Of a stretch of DNA of 64,000 bases, positions 53,349-62,572 are shown in pieces. The DNA comes from Bog-756 sp963727075 (GTDB lineage: Bacteria; Actinomycetota; Acidimicrobiia; Acidimicrobiales; RAAP-2): the NCBI GenBank assembly GCA_963727075.1, contig CAVSET010000006.1, positions 1,674,001-1,738,000 on the forward strand, given 5' to 3'. Under the pieces are notes generated by a model. It did no database searches. It was not told where the DNA came from and was given only the letters and a program-made list of their open reading frames with translations. Each line of letters opens with the position of its first letter. The first letter of the stretch is position 1. The position numbers were made by a program, and so were the translations under genes.

Positions 53349-54082
53349 GCCCGCCCATCCGCATGGTGGCCTTTGACATGGCGGGCACCACGGTGGCCGA
53401 CGCCGGGGCCGTCGAGGAGGCATTCCAGCTGGCACTCGACGCGGTGGGCCTGACCGCCCGTGATCTCCGCGGGGAGCCCCGTCGTTACCTCCGCCGCACC
53501 ATGGGCCAGTCCAAGATCGCCGTCTTCACCGAGCTCCTCGGGGGAGATCGTCACCGGGCAGAGCAGGCCAACACGGCCTTCGAAGGCGCCTTCGACCAGG
53601 CCGTCGAGCGGGGGGAGGTGGAACCCATGCCGGGCGCCGAGGAGGCGTTCACCCGGCTGCGGGATGCGGGGATGCGCCTCTGCCTGACCACCGGGTTCTC
53701 TCCCGTCACCCGCGATCGGATCGTGACCGCGCTCGGATGGGAGGGAATGGTGGACCTGGCCCTCTCCCCGGTCGACGCCGGCCGGGGCCGGCCCTGGCCC
53801 GACATGATCCTCACCGCCGTGCTGCGGCTCCGGATCGACGACGTGGCCGAGGTGGCCGTGGTCGGCGACACCTCGAGCGATCTGACCGCGGGCACCCGTG
53901 CCGGGGCCTCGATGGTGGTGGGGGTGCTGAACGGGGTCCATTCGCGGGCCGAGCTGGCGGCTGCGCCGCACACCCATCTCATCGGCTCGGTCGCTGATCT
54001 CCCCGCTCTGCTCCTGCCGCCGGGTGCCGTCGATCGGGCCCGCATCGTCCGAGCCACCGGTGCGGCCAGGGGGGAGCCGTGA
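53345..54082 (+). CDS. Phosphonatase-like HAD hydrolase
   Basis: 245 aa from ATG at 53345. Nucleophile motif DMAGTTV (Asp11) is the D-x-AGTTV form of phosphonoacetaldehyde hydrolase relatives, rather than the usual DxDGT. LCLTTGFSPVTRDRIVTALG is motif II (Thr), and VAVVGDTSSDLTAGTRAGAS is motif IV (Asp pair). The Schiff-base Lys of true PhnX is not obvious in the cap, which is how the phosphonatase-like hydrolase subgroup differs. Stop overlaps the PhyH start. Confidence 0.88.
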   Translation: MSPPIRMVAFDMAGTTVADAGAVEEAFQLALDAVGLTARDLRGEPRRYLRRTMGQSKIAVFTELLGGDRHRAEQANTAFEGAFDQAVERGEVEPMPGAEEAFTRLRDAGMRLCLTTGFSPVTRDRIVTALGWEGMVDLALSPVDAGRGRPWPDMILTAVLRLRIDDVAEVAVVGDTSSDLTAGTRAGASMVVGVLNGVHSRAELAAAPHTHLIGSVADLPALLLPPGAVDRARIVRATGAARGEP

Positions 54083-54924
54083 CGCCGCACGAGCTCAACC
54101 GCCAGTTCTCGTGGGTGTCCCCAGAGGGGCCCTTCAGGGCCCTGAGCGACAGGCAGGCCGGCCAGTACGACCGGGACGGCTATCTGCTTTTCGAGGAGGC
54201 GCTCGACGCCCATCGGATCGAGCAACTGGTGGCCGCCATCGACCCCGTCGAGGCCCGTCGCGAGGAATGGTTGCGGGAACAGGGCGGCAGGTTCCTCATC
54301 GCCCGGGCCGACGAGATCACCTTCAGCACCCACCTGGTGCTCGAGTCGGACGTACTGCGCCGGCTGGTCAGCTCGTCACCGCTGACCGATCTGTGTGCCG
54401 ATCTGGTCGGGCCGGATGTCCGCCTCTACTGGGACCAGGCCGTCTACAAGAAGCCCCACACGTCATCCCCATTCCCCTGGCACCAGGACAACGGCTACGC
54501 CTACGCGGAGCCCCAGCAGTACCTGACGTGCTGGATCGCGCTCACCGATGTCGACGAGGACAATGGCTGTCCCTGGGTCGTCCCCGGACTCCATAAGAGC
54601 GGCACCTTGGCCCACCATGCCACCGACGTGGGCCTCGTCTGCCTCGAGCAACCCCCGAACGCGGTGCCCGTGCCCGCCGGCCGAGGCAGCATCGTGGTGT
54701 TCTCGTCCCTCACGCCCCATTGCACCGGAGCCAACGTCACCGACCGGGTACGCAAGGCCTACATCGTCCAGTACGCCCCCGACGGAGCGGCGGTGCTCAC
54801 CGTGGACGGGGCGGGGCAGATCGCGAGGACGCCCGCCGACGACCCGGGACGCCAGTTCCGAGTGGTGGAAGGCGGCCGCGCCGTGTCAGCGCCACTCGTC
54901 GCGCGCCACGACCATCCCTCTTGA
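54079..54924 (+). CDS. Phytanoyl-CoA dioxygenase (PhyH)-family Fe(II)/2-oxoglutarate oxygenase
   Basis: 281 aa. The facial triad is visible as WHQDNGY (His135, Asp137) and TPHCTGANVTDRVRKAY (His214), with Arg225 for 2-oxoglutarate. YDRDGYLLFEEALD is the usual N-terminal block. PhyH enzymes hydroxylate many small substrates. One, PhnY, hydroxylates 2-aminoethylphosphonate, and here the gene is coupled (GTGA) to a phosphonatase-like hydrolase and converges with a phosphonate-ester hydrolase. A phosphonate role is therefore plausible but unproven. Confidence 0.88.
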   Translation: MTPHELNRQFSWVSPEGPFRALSDRQAGQYDRDGYLLFEEALDAHRIEQLVAAIDPVEARREEWLREQGGRFLIARADEITFSTHLVLESDVLRRLVSSSPLTDLCADLVGPDVRLYWDQAVYKKPHTSSPFPWHQDNGYAYAEPQQYLTCWIALTDVDEDNGCPWVVPGLHKSGTLAHHATDVGLVCLEQPPNAVPVPAGRGSIVVFSSLTPHCTGANVTDRVRKAYIVQYAPDGAAVLTVDGAGQIARTPADDPGRQFRVVEGGRAVSAPLVARHDHPS

Positions 54925-56442
54925 GCGGGTGAGCATGGTCCCCGACAACGTGCGCTCTTCGGTCCGCATCCGCCACTGGGCCAACCGATCGGAAGCCTGC
55001 CAACCAAGGGTGGCCGCGCCCTCCGTTGACACCAGGTCGTGTAGCTGCTCGGGGTCGGCGGACAGATCGAAAAGCAGAGGGGGCAGCACGGAGGCGTCTG
55101 CGGCGAACTGCACGTACTTCACGTCGGCGCCTCGCTGGACGTCCAGCCGGCACCGGGCCATGGGGAGCCCGAACAGCTCGGCCAGCCGGGAGCCCGGATT
55201 CGAGAAGTTCCAGCTCCAGTGGGCCTCGGTACGCCAGTGTTCCGGCATGTCGTCGTCGGGCAGGCCGTCGTCGGCGAGGAACGGCTGCAGCGCGTACCCG
55301 TCAGCCTGCAGCGGGGCGTCGATGCCCAGCCATCGACAGATGGTGGGGAGCACGTCGACCGATTCGGTGAAGGCGGTGACGACGCGGCCTCGGGCTGCGC
55401 CCTGATCGGGATCGCGAATGATCAGCGGCACCCGGTAGGACTCGTCCCAGTATCCGAGCTTCTCGAAGAGCCAGTGGTCGCCACCCATCTCGCCGTGGTC
55501 GCTGGTGAAGACCACCAGCGTGTCCTGGGCCAGCCCGGTGGCGTCCAGGTAGTCGAAGAGCCGGGCCAGCTGGTCGTCGACCTCCTTCTGGGCGCCGTGA
55601 TAGGTCGCCCGCATCTGGCGGCGCTCGCGCTCGTCCTCGGGGGATCCGGCGAGCGGGAGATACATGAGGACCTGGTTGAGCGGGTGGGCGGCGGCTTCCT
55701 CCTCCTTCGTTGCCGCCGCCACGAAGGGGGGCACCTGCTCGGCGTCGTACAGGTCGTGGTACCCGACCGGGTTGCGGCGCGGCGGGTGGGGTCGGATGAA
55801 CGAGGCGTGCACGAAGAAGGGGTCATCGCCACGGCGCTCCAGCCATTCGGTGAGGGCCCCGACCATAAAGGCCGTCTCCGACAGCTCGGCGGAGAACCGG
55901 GCCGGCGCCCACGTCGAGCCGTGATCCTCGGCGCCGGGGAAGTTCGGGATGGGCTGATAGAGGTCCTGGGGATTGGGCGGCACCTCGACGCCCTGGGCGG
56001 CCAGCCACCGGCCCCACTCCCGACCGCCGGCCTCAAAGGGCTCGTGGACGACCGGCCGGAAACCGGGCAGGACCTCTTCGTAGGAGCGCAACCGCGGGTC
56101 GTCCGCCGGGAGGGTGCGGGGATCGAGACTGGTGTCCGTATAGCCGAACAGCACCGGGTCGTACCCGGCCTCGCGGGCCAGCCGCGCCACGTTCGTGAAC
56201 CGGGCGTCGAGGGGGGTCCCGTTGTTGACCGACCGATGGCGATGAAGGTAGGTACCAGTGTAGAGGCAGGCCCGGGACGGTCCGCAGGGTGCGGCGTTCG
56301 CCCAGTGGTTGGCGAAGAGGGTGCCCGCCTCGGCCAAGCGGTCGAGCGTCGGGGTGGTCAACACCGGGTGCCCCAGGGCGGACAGACTGTCCCCTCGCCA
56401 CTGGTCAACCGTGATGAACAGGACGTTGCGGTTGGTGGCCAC
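54886..56442 (-). CDS. Phosphonate monoester hydrolase / sulfatase-like enzyme
   Basis: 518 aa from GTG at 56442. NVLFITVDQWRGDSL starts the alkaline-phosphatase fold with metal ligands Asp13 and Gln14. APCGPSRACLYTGTY has Cys53 in CxPSR, the residue oxidised to formylglycine. GTPLDARFTNVA, FGYTDTSLDPR and TSDHGEMGGDHWLFEK are typical of the phosphonate/phosphodiester monoester hydrolases (PMH/PDE). It cleaves phosphonate monoesters, phosphodiesters or sulfate esters. It overlaps the PhyH gene 3' end by 39 bp, tail to tail. Confidence 0.9.
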   Translation of the reverse strand: MATNRNVLFITVDQWRGDSLSALGHPVLTTPTLDRLAEAGTLFANHWANAAPCGPSRACLYTGTYLHRHRSVNNGTPLDARFTNVARLAREAGYDPVLFGYTDTSLDPRTLPADDPRLRSYEEVLPGFRPVVHEPFEAGGREWGRWLAAQGVEVPPNPQDLYQPIPNFPGAEDHGSTWAPARFSAELSETAFMVGALTEWLERRGDDPFFVHASFIRPHPPRRNPVGYHDLYDAEQVPPFVAAATKEEEAAAHPLNQVLMYLPLAGSPEDERERRQMRATYHGAQKEVDDQLARLFDYLDATGLAQDTLVVFTSDHGEMGGDHWLFEKLGYWDESYRVPLIIRDPDQGAARGRVVTAFTESVDVLPTICRWLGIDAPLQADGYALQPFLADDGLPDDDMPEHWRTEAHWSWNFSNPGSRLAELFGLPMARCRLDVQRGADVKYVQFAADASVLPPLLFDLSADPEQLHDLVSTEGAATLGWQASDRLAQWRMRTEERTLSGTMLTRSRGMVVARDEWR

Positions 56443-56450
56443 GGAGCTCG

Positions 56451-57098
56451 CTATCCCAGGGATGAGTGGAGCGAGCTCAGGTGCTCGAAGCCGACGATCC
56501 GGCCCAGCCCCACGCCGACGGTCTCCTTCAGGTAGTAAGGGACGACGGACCACCCGCCGATCGGTGAGGTCCGGGTGGGCGTGGGGTACGGGGTCAGCCC
56601 CACCGAGGAGGCGATGGCCATGCTTCGGGCCTCGTGGAACGGATCGGTCACGATGAGCACGGTGCTGTCCCCACGGGCCACCACCACGGGGGCGGCGAGG
56701 GACAGGTTCTGCCACGAGTCGCTCCCGCCCGATTCGAAGATGTCCCGGCCGGGGACGCCGGCGTTCATCAGGTACCGGGCCTCGGCTTCGGCCTCGGTGA
56801 ACCGGTCAGCCGCCTCCTTCGAGCCGGTGACCATGATGGCGCTGGCATAGTGCTCCCGCCAGAGGAGCTCGGCCTGGTTGAGCCGGGCGGCGAGGTCCGG
56901 CGAGGGCACGCCATTGTACTGGGCGGCCCCCATCACCACGATGGCGCCGGCCGAACGCGGCTCGTAGCGACGGCCGGTCAGCCACACCTGTACCGCCGTC
57001 ACCAGGAGGTAGGCGAGCACCGCCGCCACCGCCACGGCGACGACCTTGAAGACCAACCGGACCAGCCGCAGGCCGGTCACCGTGGCGAGCAGACCCAC
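56451..57098 (-). CDS. YdcF-family (DUF218) membrane protein
   Basis: 215 aa. An N-terminal helix (LVFKVVAVAVAAVLAYLLVT) anchors the protein. The DUF218 domain has AGAIVVMGAAQYNGVPSPDL, MVTGSKEAADRFTEAEAEAR, GSDSWQNLSLAA and VLIVTDPFHEARSMAIASSV. ElyC/SanA/YdcF proteins are linked to cell-envelope maintenance, with enzymatic role unsettled. Nine bp separate it from the hydrolase gene, and they may be co-transcribed. Confidence 0.9.
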   Translation of the reverse strand: MGLLATVTGLRLVRLVFKVVAVAVAAVLAYLLVTAVQVWLTGRRYEPRSAGAIVVMGAAQYNGVPSPDLAARLNQAELLWREHYASAIMVTGSKEAADRFTEAEAEARYLMNAGVPGRDIFESGGSDSWQNLSLAAPVVVARGDSTVLIVTDPFHEARSMAIASSVGLTPYPTPTRTSPIGGWSVVPYYLKETVGVGLGRIVGFEHLSSLHSSLG

Positions 57099-57140
57099 CG
57101 GCTCAGGTCGACCCGGACGCCGACCGGACCGGGGCGGCGA

Positions 57141-58622
57141 TCACGGGGACGACTCCGCCGAGGCGCGGGCCTGCGCCGCGGTCAGGCGGGCCAGGACTCG
57201 TTCGGGCCCCATGATCTCGAGCGCTTCGAACAGGGGCGGGCCCACCCGCCGGCCGGTGATGGCCACCCGGATGGGCGCCTGGGCCTTGCCCAGCTTCCGG
57301 CCTACCCGCTCCCCCACGGCCTGGGTGGCGGCGTGCAGCGCGTCGCGGGTCCAGTCCACGCCCACGGCCGAGTAGGCGTCGATGGCCCCGGAGAGGATGG
57401 CTACCGCCGCATCGTCCACGGTGACGGCCTTGGCCCAGGCCTCCTCGTCGACGACGGGCTCCTCGAAGAACAAGAAGTCGACCATGGCCGGGACCTCACC
57501 GAGGGTGGCCACCCGCTCCTGGACGAACGGCGCCATGGCCGCGAACTGGGCCTCGTCGAATTGCTCGGCCGGCCAGGGCGCCCGGTCCCCGACGACCCAC
57601 GGCCGGCAGGCCTCGATGAAGGCATCGAGCGGCATGGCCCTGATGTACTCGCCGTTCAGATGGGTGAGCTTCACCACGTCGAAGAAGGCCGGGGAATGGT
57701 TCACGTCCTCCAGCCGGAACCATCCGACCATCTGGTCCACGGTGAAGACCTCCTCACCACCGGGAGGGCTCCAGCCGAGCAAGCCGAGGTAGTTGAGCAT
57801 GGCCTGAGGGAGAAACCCTTGCTCACGGTAGGACTCGACCGCAACCGGGTCGCGCCGCTTGGACAACTTCTTGCGCTGCTCGTTGACCAACATGGGTAGG
57901 TGAGCGAAAAGGGGCAGGGGCGGCATCGGCCGGCTCCCCTGCCCGTCCCCGCCGTCGGTCGTCCACCCGAGGGAACCGAGCGCCTCCCAGATGAGGATGC
58001 CTCTCGGCGTCGTGGGCAGGAGGTCCTCACCCCGGATCACATGGGTGATGCCCATGTCGATGTCATCGACCACGTTGGCCAGGACGAACAGCGGGGCGCC
58101 GGTGGCCTTCACCGCCACGAAGTCGTCCATGGAGGCACGGGGGAACTCGACCGGGCCACGGACCACGTCCTCGACCGTCGTCACCCCAACGTCGGGCGTC
58201 CGATAGCGGAGGGCGTTGCCCTGACGCCGCAGCTGGCGCGACCGGCAATAGCCGTCGTAGCCCGGGGTCAGGATCCCGACGGCCCGGTTGCGGGCGTCGA
58301 TCTCCTCCCGGGTGCAATCGCAGGCATAGAGGAACCCGCCGTCCCACAGGGAGTCAACGGCCTCGGCGTAGCGGGCAGCGCGGGCCGACTGCCGGAACGG
58401 TCCCTCGTCAGGGTCCATCTCGAGCCAGTGGAGGGCGGAGATGATCCCGTCCACCCATTCCTCCCGGTTCCGTTCGGCGTCCGTGTCCTCGATGCGGAGG
58501 ATGAAGGAGCCACCCGACTGGCGCGCCACCAACCAATTGAACAGGGCGGTGCGGGCGCTCCCGACATGGAAGTAGCCCGTAGGTGACGGCGCGAAGCGGA
58601 CCCTCGGAGCGTCCCCGGGCAC
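57141..58622 (-). CDS. gltX: Glutamyl-tRNA synthetase
   Basis: 493 aa from GTG at 58622 (GGAG upstream). RFAPSPTGYFHVGSARTALF contains the HIGH equivalent HVGS (19-22). KKLSKRRDPVAVE is the KMSKS-type loop. CDCTREEID suggests a zinc-like site. The anticodon-binding C-terminal domain is complete. It charges tRNA-Glu (and tRNA-Gln if the organism uses GatCAB). The ferredoxin gene ends 7 bp upstream. A longer frame upstream overlaps ferredoxin and is rejected. Confidence 0.95.
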   Translation of the reverse strand: MPGDAPRVRFAPSPTGYFHVGSARTALFNWLVARQSGGSFILRIEDTDAERNREEWVDGIISALHWLEMDPDEGPFRQSARAARYAEAVDSLWDGGFLYACDCTREEIDARNRAVGILTPGYDGYCRSRQLRRQGNALRYRTPDVGVTTVEDVVRGPVEFPRASMDDFVAVKATGAPLFVLANVVDDIDMGITHVIRGEDLLPTTPRGILIWEALGSLGWTTDGGDGQGSRPMPPLPLFAHLPMLVNEQRKKLSKRRDPVAVESYREQGFLPQAMLNYLGLLGWSPPGGEEVFTVDQMVGWFRLEDVNHSPAFFDVVKLTHLNGEYIRAMPLDAFIEACRPWVVGDRAPWPAEQFDEAQFAAMAPFVQERVATLGEVPAMVDFLFFEEPVVDEEAWAKAVTVDDAAVAILSGAIDAYSAVGVDWTRDALHAATQAVGERVGRKLGKAQAPIRVAITGRRVGPPLFEALEIMGPERVLARLTAAQARASAESSP

Positions 58623-58629
58623 TCCGAGG

Positions 58630-58827
58630 TTACTCGTCCTCGACGATGGTGATGGCGCCGGTCGGGCAACCGTTGGCCGCCTGACGAACCTTCTCGCGCA
58701 GCTCCTCGCCGGGGTTCTCGTTGAGCACGTAGAGGAACCCGTCGTCACGCACCTCGAACACCTCGGGCGCGATGCCCATGCAGACGGCATTGCTGGCACA
58801 TTCGTCGTAGTCGACCACAATCTTCAC
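58630..58827 (-). CDS. Ferredoxin, 3Fe-4S type
   Basis: 65 aa from GTG at 58827 (GGAGG 7 nt upstream). Three cysteines, Cys10 and Cys16 (C-x5-C) and Cys54 (CPTGAI), fit the single-cluster ferredoxins (3Fe-4S, or 4Fe-4S with a missing ligand) that feed electrons to cytochrome P450s and other oxygenases in actinobacteria. No P450 is in the window, so its partner is elsewhere. Confidence 0.93.
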   Translation of the reverse strand: MKIVVDYDECASNAVCMGIAPEVFEVRDDGFLYVLNENPGEELREKVRQAANGCPTGAITIVEDE

Positions 58828-59017
58828 GTGATGCCTCCGGAGGCTTGGCGAACCAGCCCGAGTGTACCGGGCCACCGATGGGCCACCGGGCCATCGGTGG
58901 GTGAGGACGGCCCCCGGTCTCACCCCGAGGCGGGGTCGGCTCGGACGGTGACCGCCGTCGTGGGCCCCGGGGCTGCTCACCGGGTTCGCTGGAGCGACCC
59001 ACCCGGCTCCGTGCGCT

Positions 59018-59752
59018 TCAACTCGGGCGGTCCCAGGCCGGTCGCATGTGCGAGAGCCTCCCGGCACTGAGCATCACCGCCAGCAGCAGCGCCAGGGCCA
59101 CCAGTAGGCCGAGTGACTTGCTCACATGCAGCACCAGGTAGGCGCCGACCAGTGCCCCGACGAACATGGCCAGGACTGCCAGGCCCCGGCGCCCGACCCT
59201 GGAGTTCGGCCCGCCGGCGAGGCGACTCTCGAAGGCGGCGCTGGCGATCGTCCGGGTGAGCACGGTGGTGATGAGGTCGGGGACGGCCAGCCGACGCGCC
59301 GTCCCGGTCTGCAGGCCGCCGGTGACGCCGAGGAGCAGAACCAGCAGGTACCGCGTGGCACCCGAGCCCGGGCTGGCGGCATCGGCCCCGATGGCCCACG
59401 CTGTCGCCACCAACACCACCTCGCAGGCGGTGGTGGCGGCGAGCATCCGGCCTCGCCGCCCCCCCGCCCGGGCCACCAGACGGCCGCTGGCCACCGCCCC
59501 GAGTGAGAACGCCGCCAGGGCCGTCAGATGGGCGGCGACCGAGAACCCCTTGGCACCGGCCAGCCCCAGCGCCAGGAACACCACGTTGCCGGTCATGTTG
59601 GCCACGAAGACATGTCCGAGGGCGAGATAGCTGAAGGCATCGATGAGGCCGGTGACCACGGTGAGGACCAACAGCATCGGTGCCAGGGGACCGTGCCGGT
59701 CGCCGGCGAGTGGGACCAGCGTGTGCCAGGCGTCGGTCATGGTGGTCAACAT
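59018..59752 (-). CDS. DUF1275 (YoaK-like) membrane protein
   Basis: 244 aa; GGAGG lies 7 nt before the ATG at 59752. LTVVTGLIDAFSYLALGHVF and VANMTGNVVFLALGLAG are the family hallmark, followed by further helices up to about residue 235. Six membrane segments predicted by eye. Function unknown, proposed transporter-like. A separate unit from the thiolase operon 75 bp upstream. Confidence 0.92.
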   Translation of the reverse strand: MLTTMTDAWHTLVPLAGDRHGPLAPMLLVLTVVTGLIDAFSYLALGHVFVANMTGNVVFLALGLAGAKGFSVAAHLTALAAFSLGAVASGRLVARAGGRRGRMLAATTACEVVLVATAWAIGADAASPGSGATRYLLVLLLGVTGGLQTGTARRLAVPDLITTVLTRTIASAAFESRLAGGPNSRVGRRGLAVLAMFVGALVGAYLVLHVSKSLGLLVALALLLAVMLSAGRLSHMRPAWDRPS

Positions 59753-59826
59753 GGTTCAGCCTCCCAGCGTCCGGGCGTGGTGGATCTCTACCAACCATCA
59801 CCCTCGGGAGACAAGCGGCGCCGGGC

Positions 59827-60981
59827 TCAGGGCTTCTGGCGGCCGACCACCCACATGGCAAAGAACTGCGACCCACCTCCGTAGGCCTGGCCGAAAGCCA
59901 GCGAGGCCCCGTCGATCTGATGCTCGCCGGCCTGGCCGCGAACCTGCATGGCCACCTCGAGAAACCGGAGCATGCCCGAGGCCCCGATGGGGTTCGATGA
60001 CAGCACGCCCCCCGAGGTGTTCCACGGGATGTCGCCGTCGAAGGCAGTCGCACCCGATTCGGTCAGCTTCCACCCGTCGCCGAGGTCGCAGAACCCGAGG
60101 TTCTCGAGCCACATCGGCTCGTACCAGCTGAAGGGGACGTACACCTCGGCCACGTCGAACTGGCCGCGGGGGTCGGTGATGCCCGCCTGGGCGTAGACAT
60201 CGGCGGAGCAGTCCCGCCCGGCCTGCGGGTTCACCTGGTCCCGCCCGGCGAACATGGTCGGCTCAGAACGCATGGCCATGCCGTGGACCCAGGCCGGCGG
60301 GAACTGGCCCGAGACGGCGCCCTCGGCGGCGAGGATCATGGCGGCGGCGCCGTCGGACGAGGGGCACGCCTCGAGGTACCGCAGCGGGTCCCACAGCATC
60401 ATCGAGTCCTCGACCATCTTCATGTCGATGTCGGCCAGGTGCAGATGGGCATAGGGATTGCGCATGGCGTTCTGCCGGTCCTTGACCGCCACCATCCGGC
60501 CGATGTGTTCGGGAGCGCCCGAACGGCGGATATAGGCGCGGATGTGAGGGGCGAAGTAGCCTCCGGCCCCGGCCAGGAGCGGGGCGGCAAAGGGCTGGGG
60601 CACCGACAGAGCCCACATGGCATCGGAGTCCGACTGCTTCTCGTAGGCCACGGTGAGCACCCGCCGGTGGATGCCCGACGTGATGAGATGGGCGGCCACC
60701 AACGCCGTCGACCCACCCACCGACCCGGCGGTGTGCACCCGGAAGATGGGCTTGCCCACCGCTCCGAGGGCGGGGGCCAGATAGAGCTCGGGCATCATGT
60801 TGCCCTCGAACATGTCCGGTGCCTTGCCGATGACGACGGCGTCTATGTCGGTCCAGCCGAGATCGGCGTCGGCCAGGGCCACCTTGGCCGCCTCCCGGAC
60901 CATCCCGGCAATCGACACGTCCTCGCGCTTGGCCTTGTGATGGGTCTGCCCGACGCCGATCACTGCGCAGCGCTCTGCCAT
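59827..60981 (-). CDS. Thiolase-fold enzyme (SCP2/Ltp-like), downstream member
   Basis: 384 aa. AVIGVGQTHHKAKREDVSIA is the start of the SCP-x/Ltp-type thiolases. ...EACPSSDGAAAMILAAEG contains the conserved SDGA block, and FCDLGDGWKLTE and NTSGGVLSSNPIGASG (C-terminal GGxxxxHPxGAxG equivalent, with Asn replacing the active His) follow. Such thiolase-like proteins pair with DUF35 subunits as retro-aldolases in steroid side-chain degradation (Ltp2/ChsH2) or as ketosynthase-like partners. ATG at 60981 follows GGAGG by 7 nt, although an overlapping GTG at 60984 is possible. Confidence 0.85.
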   Translation of the reverse strand: MAERCAVIGVGQTHHKAKREDVSIAGMVREAAKVALADADLGWTDIDAVVIGKAPDMFEGNMMPELYLAPALGAVGKPIFRVHTAGSVGGSTALVAAHLITSGIHRRVLTVAYEKQSDSDAMWALSVPQPFAAPLLAGAGGYFAPHIRAYIRRSGAPEHIGRMVAVKDRQNAMRNPYAHLHLADIDMKMVEDSMMLWDPLRYLEACPSSDGAAAMILAAEGAVSGQFPPAWVHGMAMRSEPTMFAGRDQVNPQAGRDCSADVYAQAGITDPRGQFDVAEVYVPFSWYEPMWLENLGFCDLGDGWKLTESGATAFDGDIPWNTSGGVLSSNPIGASGMLRFLEVAMQVRGQAGEHQIDGASLAFGQAYGGGSQFFAMWVVGRQKP

Positions 60982-62063
60982 CACTCACCCTCCAACACAC
61001 AAACAAGGTTCTGTTGCAAGCACGGGCCGGAGGTGGCGTGGGCCACCGCCCGCTGTGCCGATCCCGACGAGATGCGAGCGGCCGCCTCACCGATCCGGAT
61101 CAGCCCGGCCGACATGATGGGGTTGGCCGCCAGTGCACCGCCCGACGGGTTGATGTCGACGGTGTCCGCCAACCCGAGGGCCTCCTTCACGATGATCTCC
61201 TGAGGGGCGAAGGGCGCGTGGATCTCGGCCACGTCGACCGGTCCGTCGGCCACCCCGGCCACGGCCGCGGCCCTGGCCGTCGACGGCGACGAGGTGAGGT
61301 CCCGGGCCCCGAGGGAGTGGGTCTCGACCCGATGGTCGAACCCGGTGATCCAGGCGGGGCGGTCCGACCACCGTCGGGCCTTGTCGCCGGCGGCCAGCAC
61401 GATGGCCGCGGCCCCGTCGGTGATGGGCGGCAGCGTGTGACGCCGGAGGGGGGAGACGACGTAGTCCTCCTCGAGCAACGAATCGAGCGTGACGTCTTTG
61501 GCCACCTGGGCCTTGGGGTTGGCCAGGGCGTTGCGGCGGCTGCGGGCGGCGATGTTGGCGAAGTCCACCTCACTGGCCTTGCCGGCGTCGATCAGGGCCC
61601 GGGCCTGCAACGCGGCCAGGCTCACCGGGTCCGGCCACAGGGGAGCCACGTAGTAGGGATCGAGCTGCAGGGCCAGGATCTCGTTGAGGTTCCCGAGGGA
61701 CGAACGGCCGAACGCATAGACCAGCGCGGCATCGATCTCACCCTCTTGGAGAAGGACCCAGGCCTCGTACAGCGCCCAGGCACCGTCCATCTCGACATGG
61801 CTCTCCGCCCGCGGTGGCCACACCCCGACCGCGTCCAGCGCAGTCACGAAGCTGAACGGCCCACCGACCAGGTAGTCGGTGGAGCCCGAGCAGATGAAGT
61901 CGACGTCGTCCTTGGTGATGCCGATGTTGTCGAAGGCCTCGGCCACCACCGGCATCAGCATCTCCACCTCATTGTGCTGGTCGTCGCGGCGCACGTTCTG
62001 CGCCTGGGCGAACGAGGCGACCGACACCGGCCGGACGGTGCGTTCTGGCCCGTGGGCGCTCAC
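60981..62063 (-). CDS. Thiolase-fold enzyme (SCP2/Ltp-like), upstream member
   Basis: 360 aa from GTG at 62063, overlapping the DUF35 stop by GTGA. SVASFAQAQNVRRDDQHNEV, DVDFICSGSTDYLVGGPFSF (an SGS in place of the usual active Cys motif) and PPITDGAAAIVLAAGD are clear. NPSGGALAANPIMSAGLIRI replaces the standard active-site His block. It is probably the partner of the second thiolase, forming a heteromeric complex with the OB-fold subunits. The catalytic chemistry is not certain. Confidence 0.85.
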   Translation of the reverse strand: MSAHGPERTVRPVSVASFAQAQNVRRDDQHNEVEMLMPVVAEAFDNIGITKDDVDFICSGSTDYLVGGPFSFVTALDAVGVWPPRAESHVEMDGAWALYEAWVLLQEGEIDAALVYAFGRSSLGNLNEILALQLDPYYVAPLWPDPVSLAALQARALIDAGKASEVDFANIAARSRRNALANPKAQVAKDVTLDSLLEEDYVVSPLRRHTLPPITDGAAAIVLAAGDKARRWSDRPAWITGFDHRVETHSLGARDLTSSPSTARAAAVAGVADGPVDVAEIHAPFAPQEIIVKEALGLADTVDINPSGGALAANPIMSAGLIRIGEAAARISSGSAQRAVAHATSGPCLQQNLVCVLEGE

Positions 62064-62572
62064 AGGTACTCCTTGAAGGTTTCGTAGTCGGCGTCCGGTT
62101 CGCCGTTCGGCCGGAAGTACCTGACCGACGCCAGCGACGGGGTGAGCTGGTCGGGCTCCACCCAGACGGCTTCGACGCGCATCCCCATGCGGATCTGGTC
62201 GGTCGGCACCTCTTGGATGAGTCCCATGAACGAGAGATTGGCCCCGTCCAGGAGGACCTGGGCGCAGATGTAGGGGATCTCGATGGACTGCCCGGCGAAG
62301 GGGACGTTGACCACGCAGTAGGTGGTCACCGTGCCGACGTTGGCCAGCTCGACGTCCTCGGTGGTGGGCACGCCGTCGGTCGGGCACGATCCTCGCGACG
62401 GCACGTAGACCTTGCCGCAGACCGGGCAGCGCTGGCCCATGAACTTGCCCTGCTCGAGGCCGCGCAGGAAGCGGGACTGGGCCACCCCGGGGGTGAAGTC
62501 GTAGTCGAGACGGATGGGCGTGGCCAGGGTGGTCACCGGGCCCACCTCCTCGGTAGCCGGGTCGCCGGTCAC
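62060..62572 (-). CDS. DUF35 zinc-ribbon/OB-fold protein
   Basis: 170 aa. The rubredoxin-like zinc ribbon has CPVCGKVYVPSRGSCP (four Cys sites in two pairs, here C-P-V-C and SCP). The OB-fold follows (VGTVTTYCVVNVPFAGQS, then YICAQVLLDG). DUF35 proteins are acyl-CoA-binding partners of thiolase-like enzymes. GTG start overlaps the stop of the preceding DUF35 gene (GTGA). Confidence 0.9.
   Translation of the reverse strand: MTGDPATEEVGPVTTLATPIRLDYDFTPGVAQSRFLRGLEQGKFMGQRCPVCGKVYVPSRGSCPTDGVPTTEDVELANVGTVTTYCVVNVPFAGQSIEIPYICAQVLLDGANLSFMGLIQEVPTDQIRMGMRVEAVWVEPDQLTPSLASVRYFRPNGEPDADYETFKEYL

Noticed and set aside
57141..58820. Longer GltX start inside the ferredoxin region
   Set aside because: The extra residues are antisense-like translation of the ferredoxin gene in another frame; GTG at 58622 directly precedes the conserved RFAPSPTG block.
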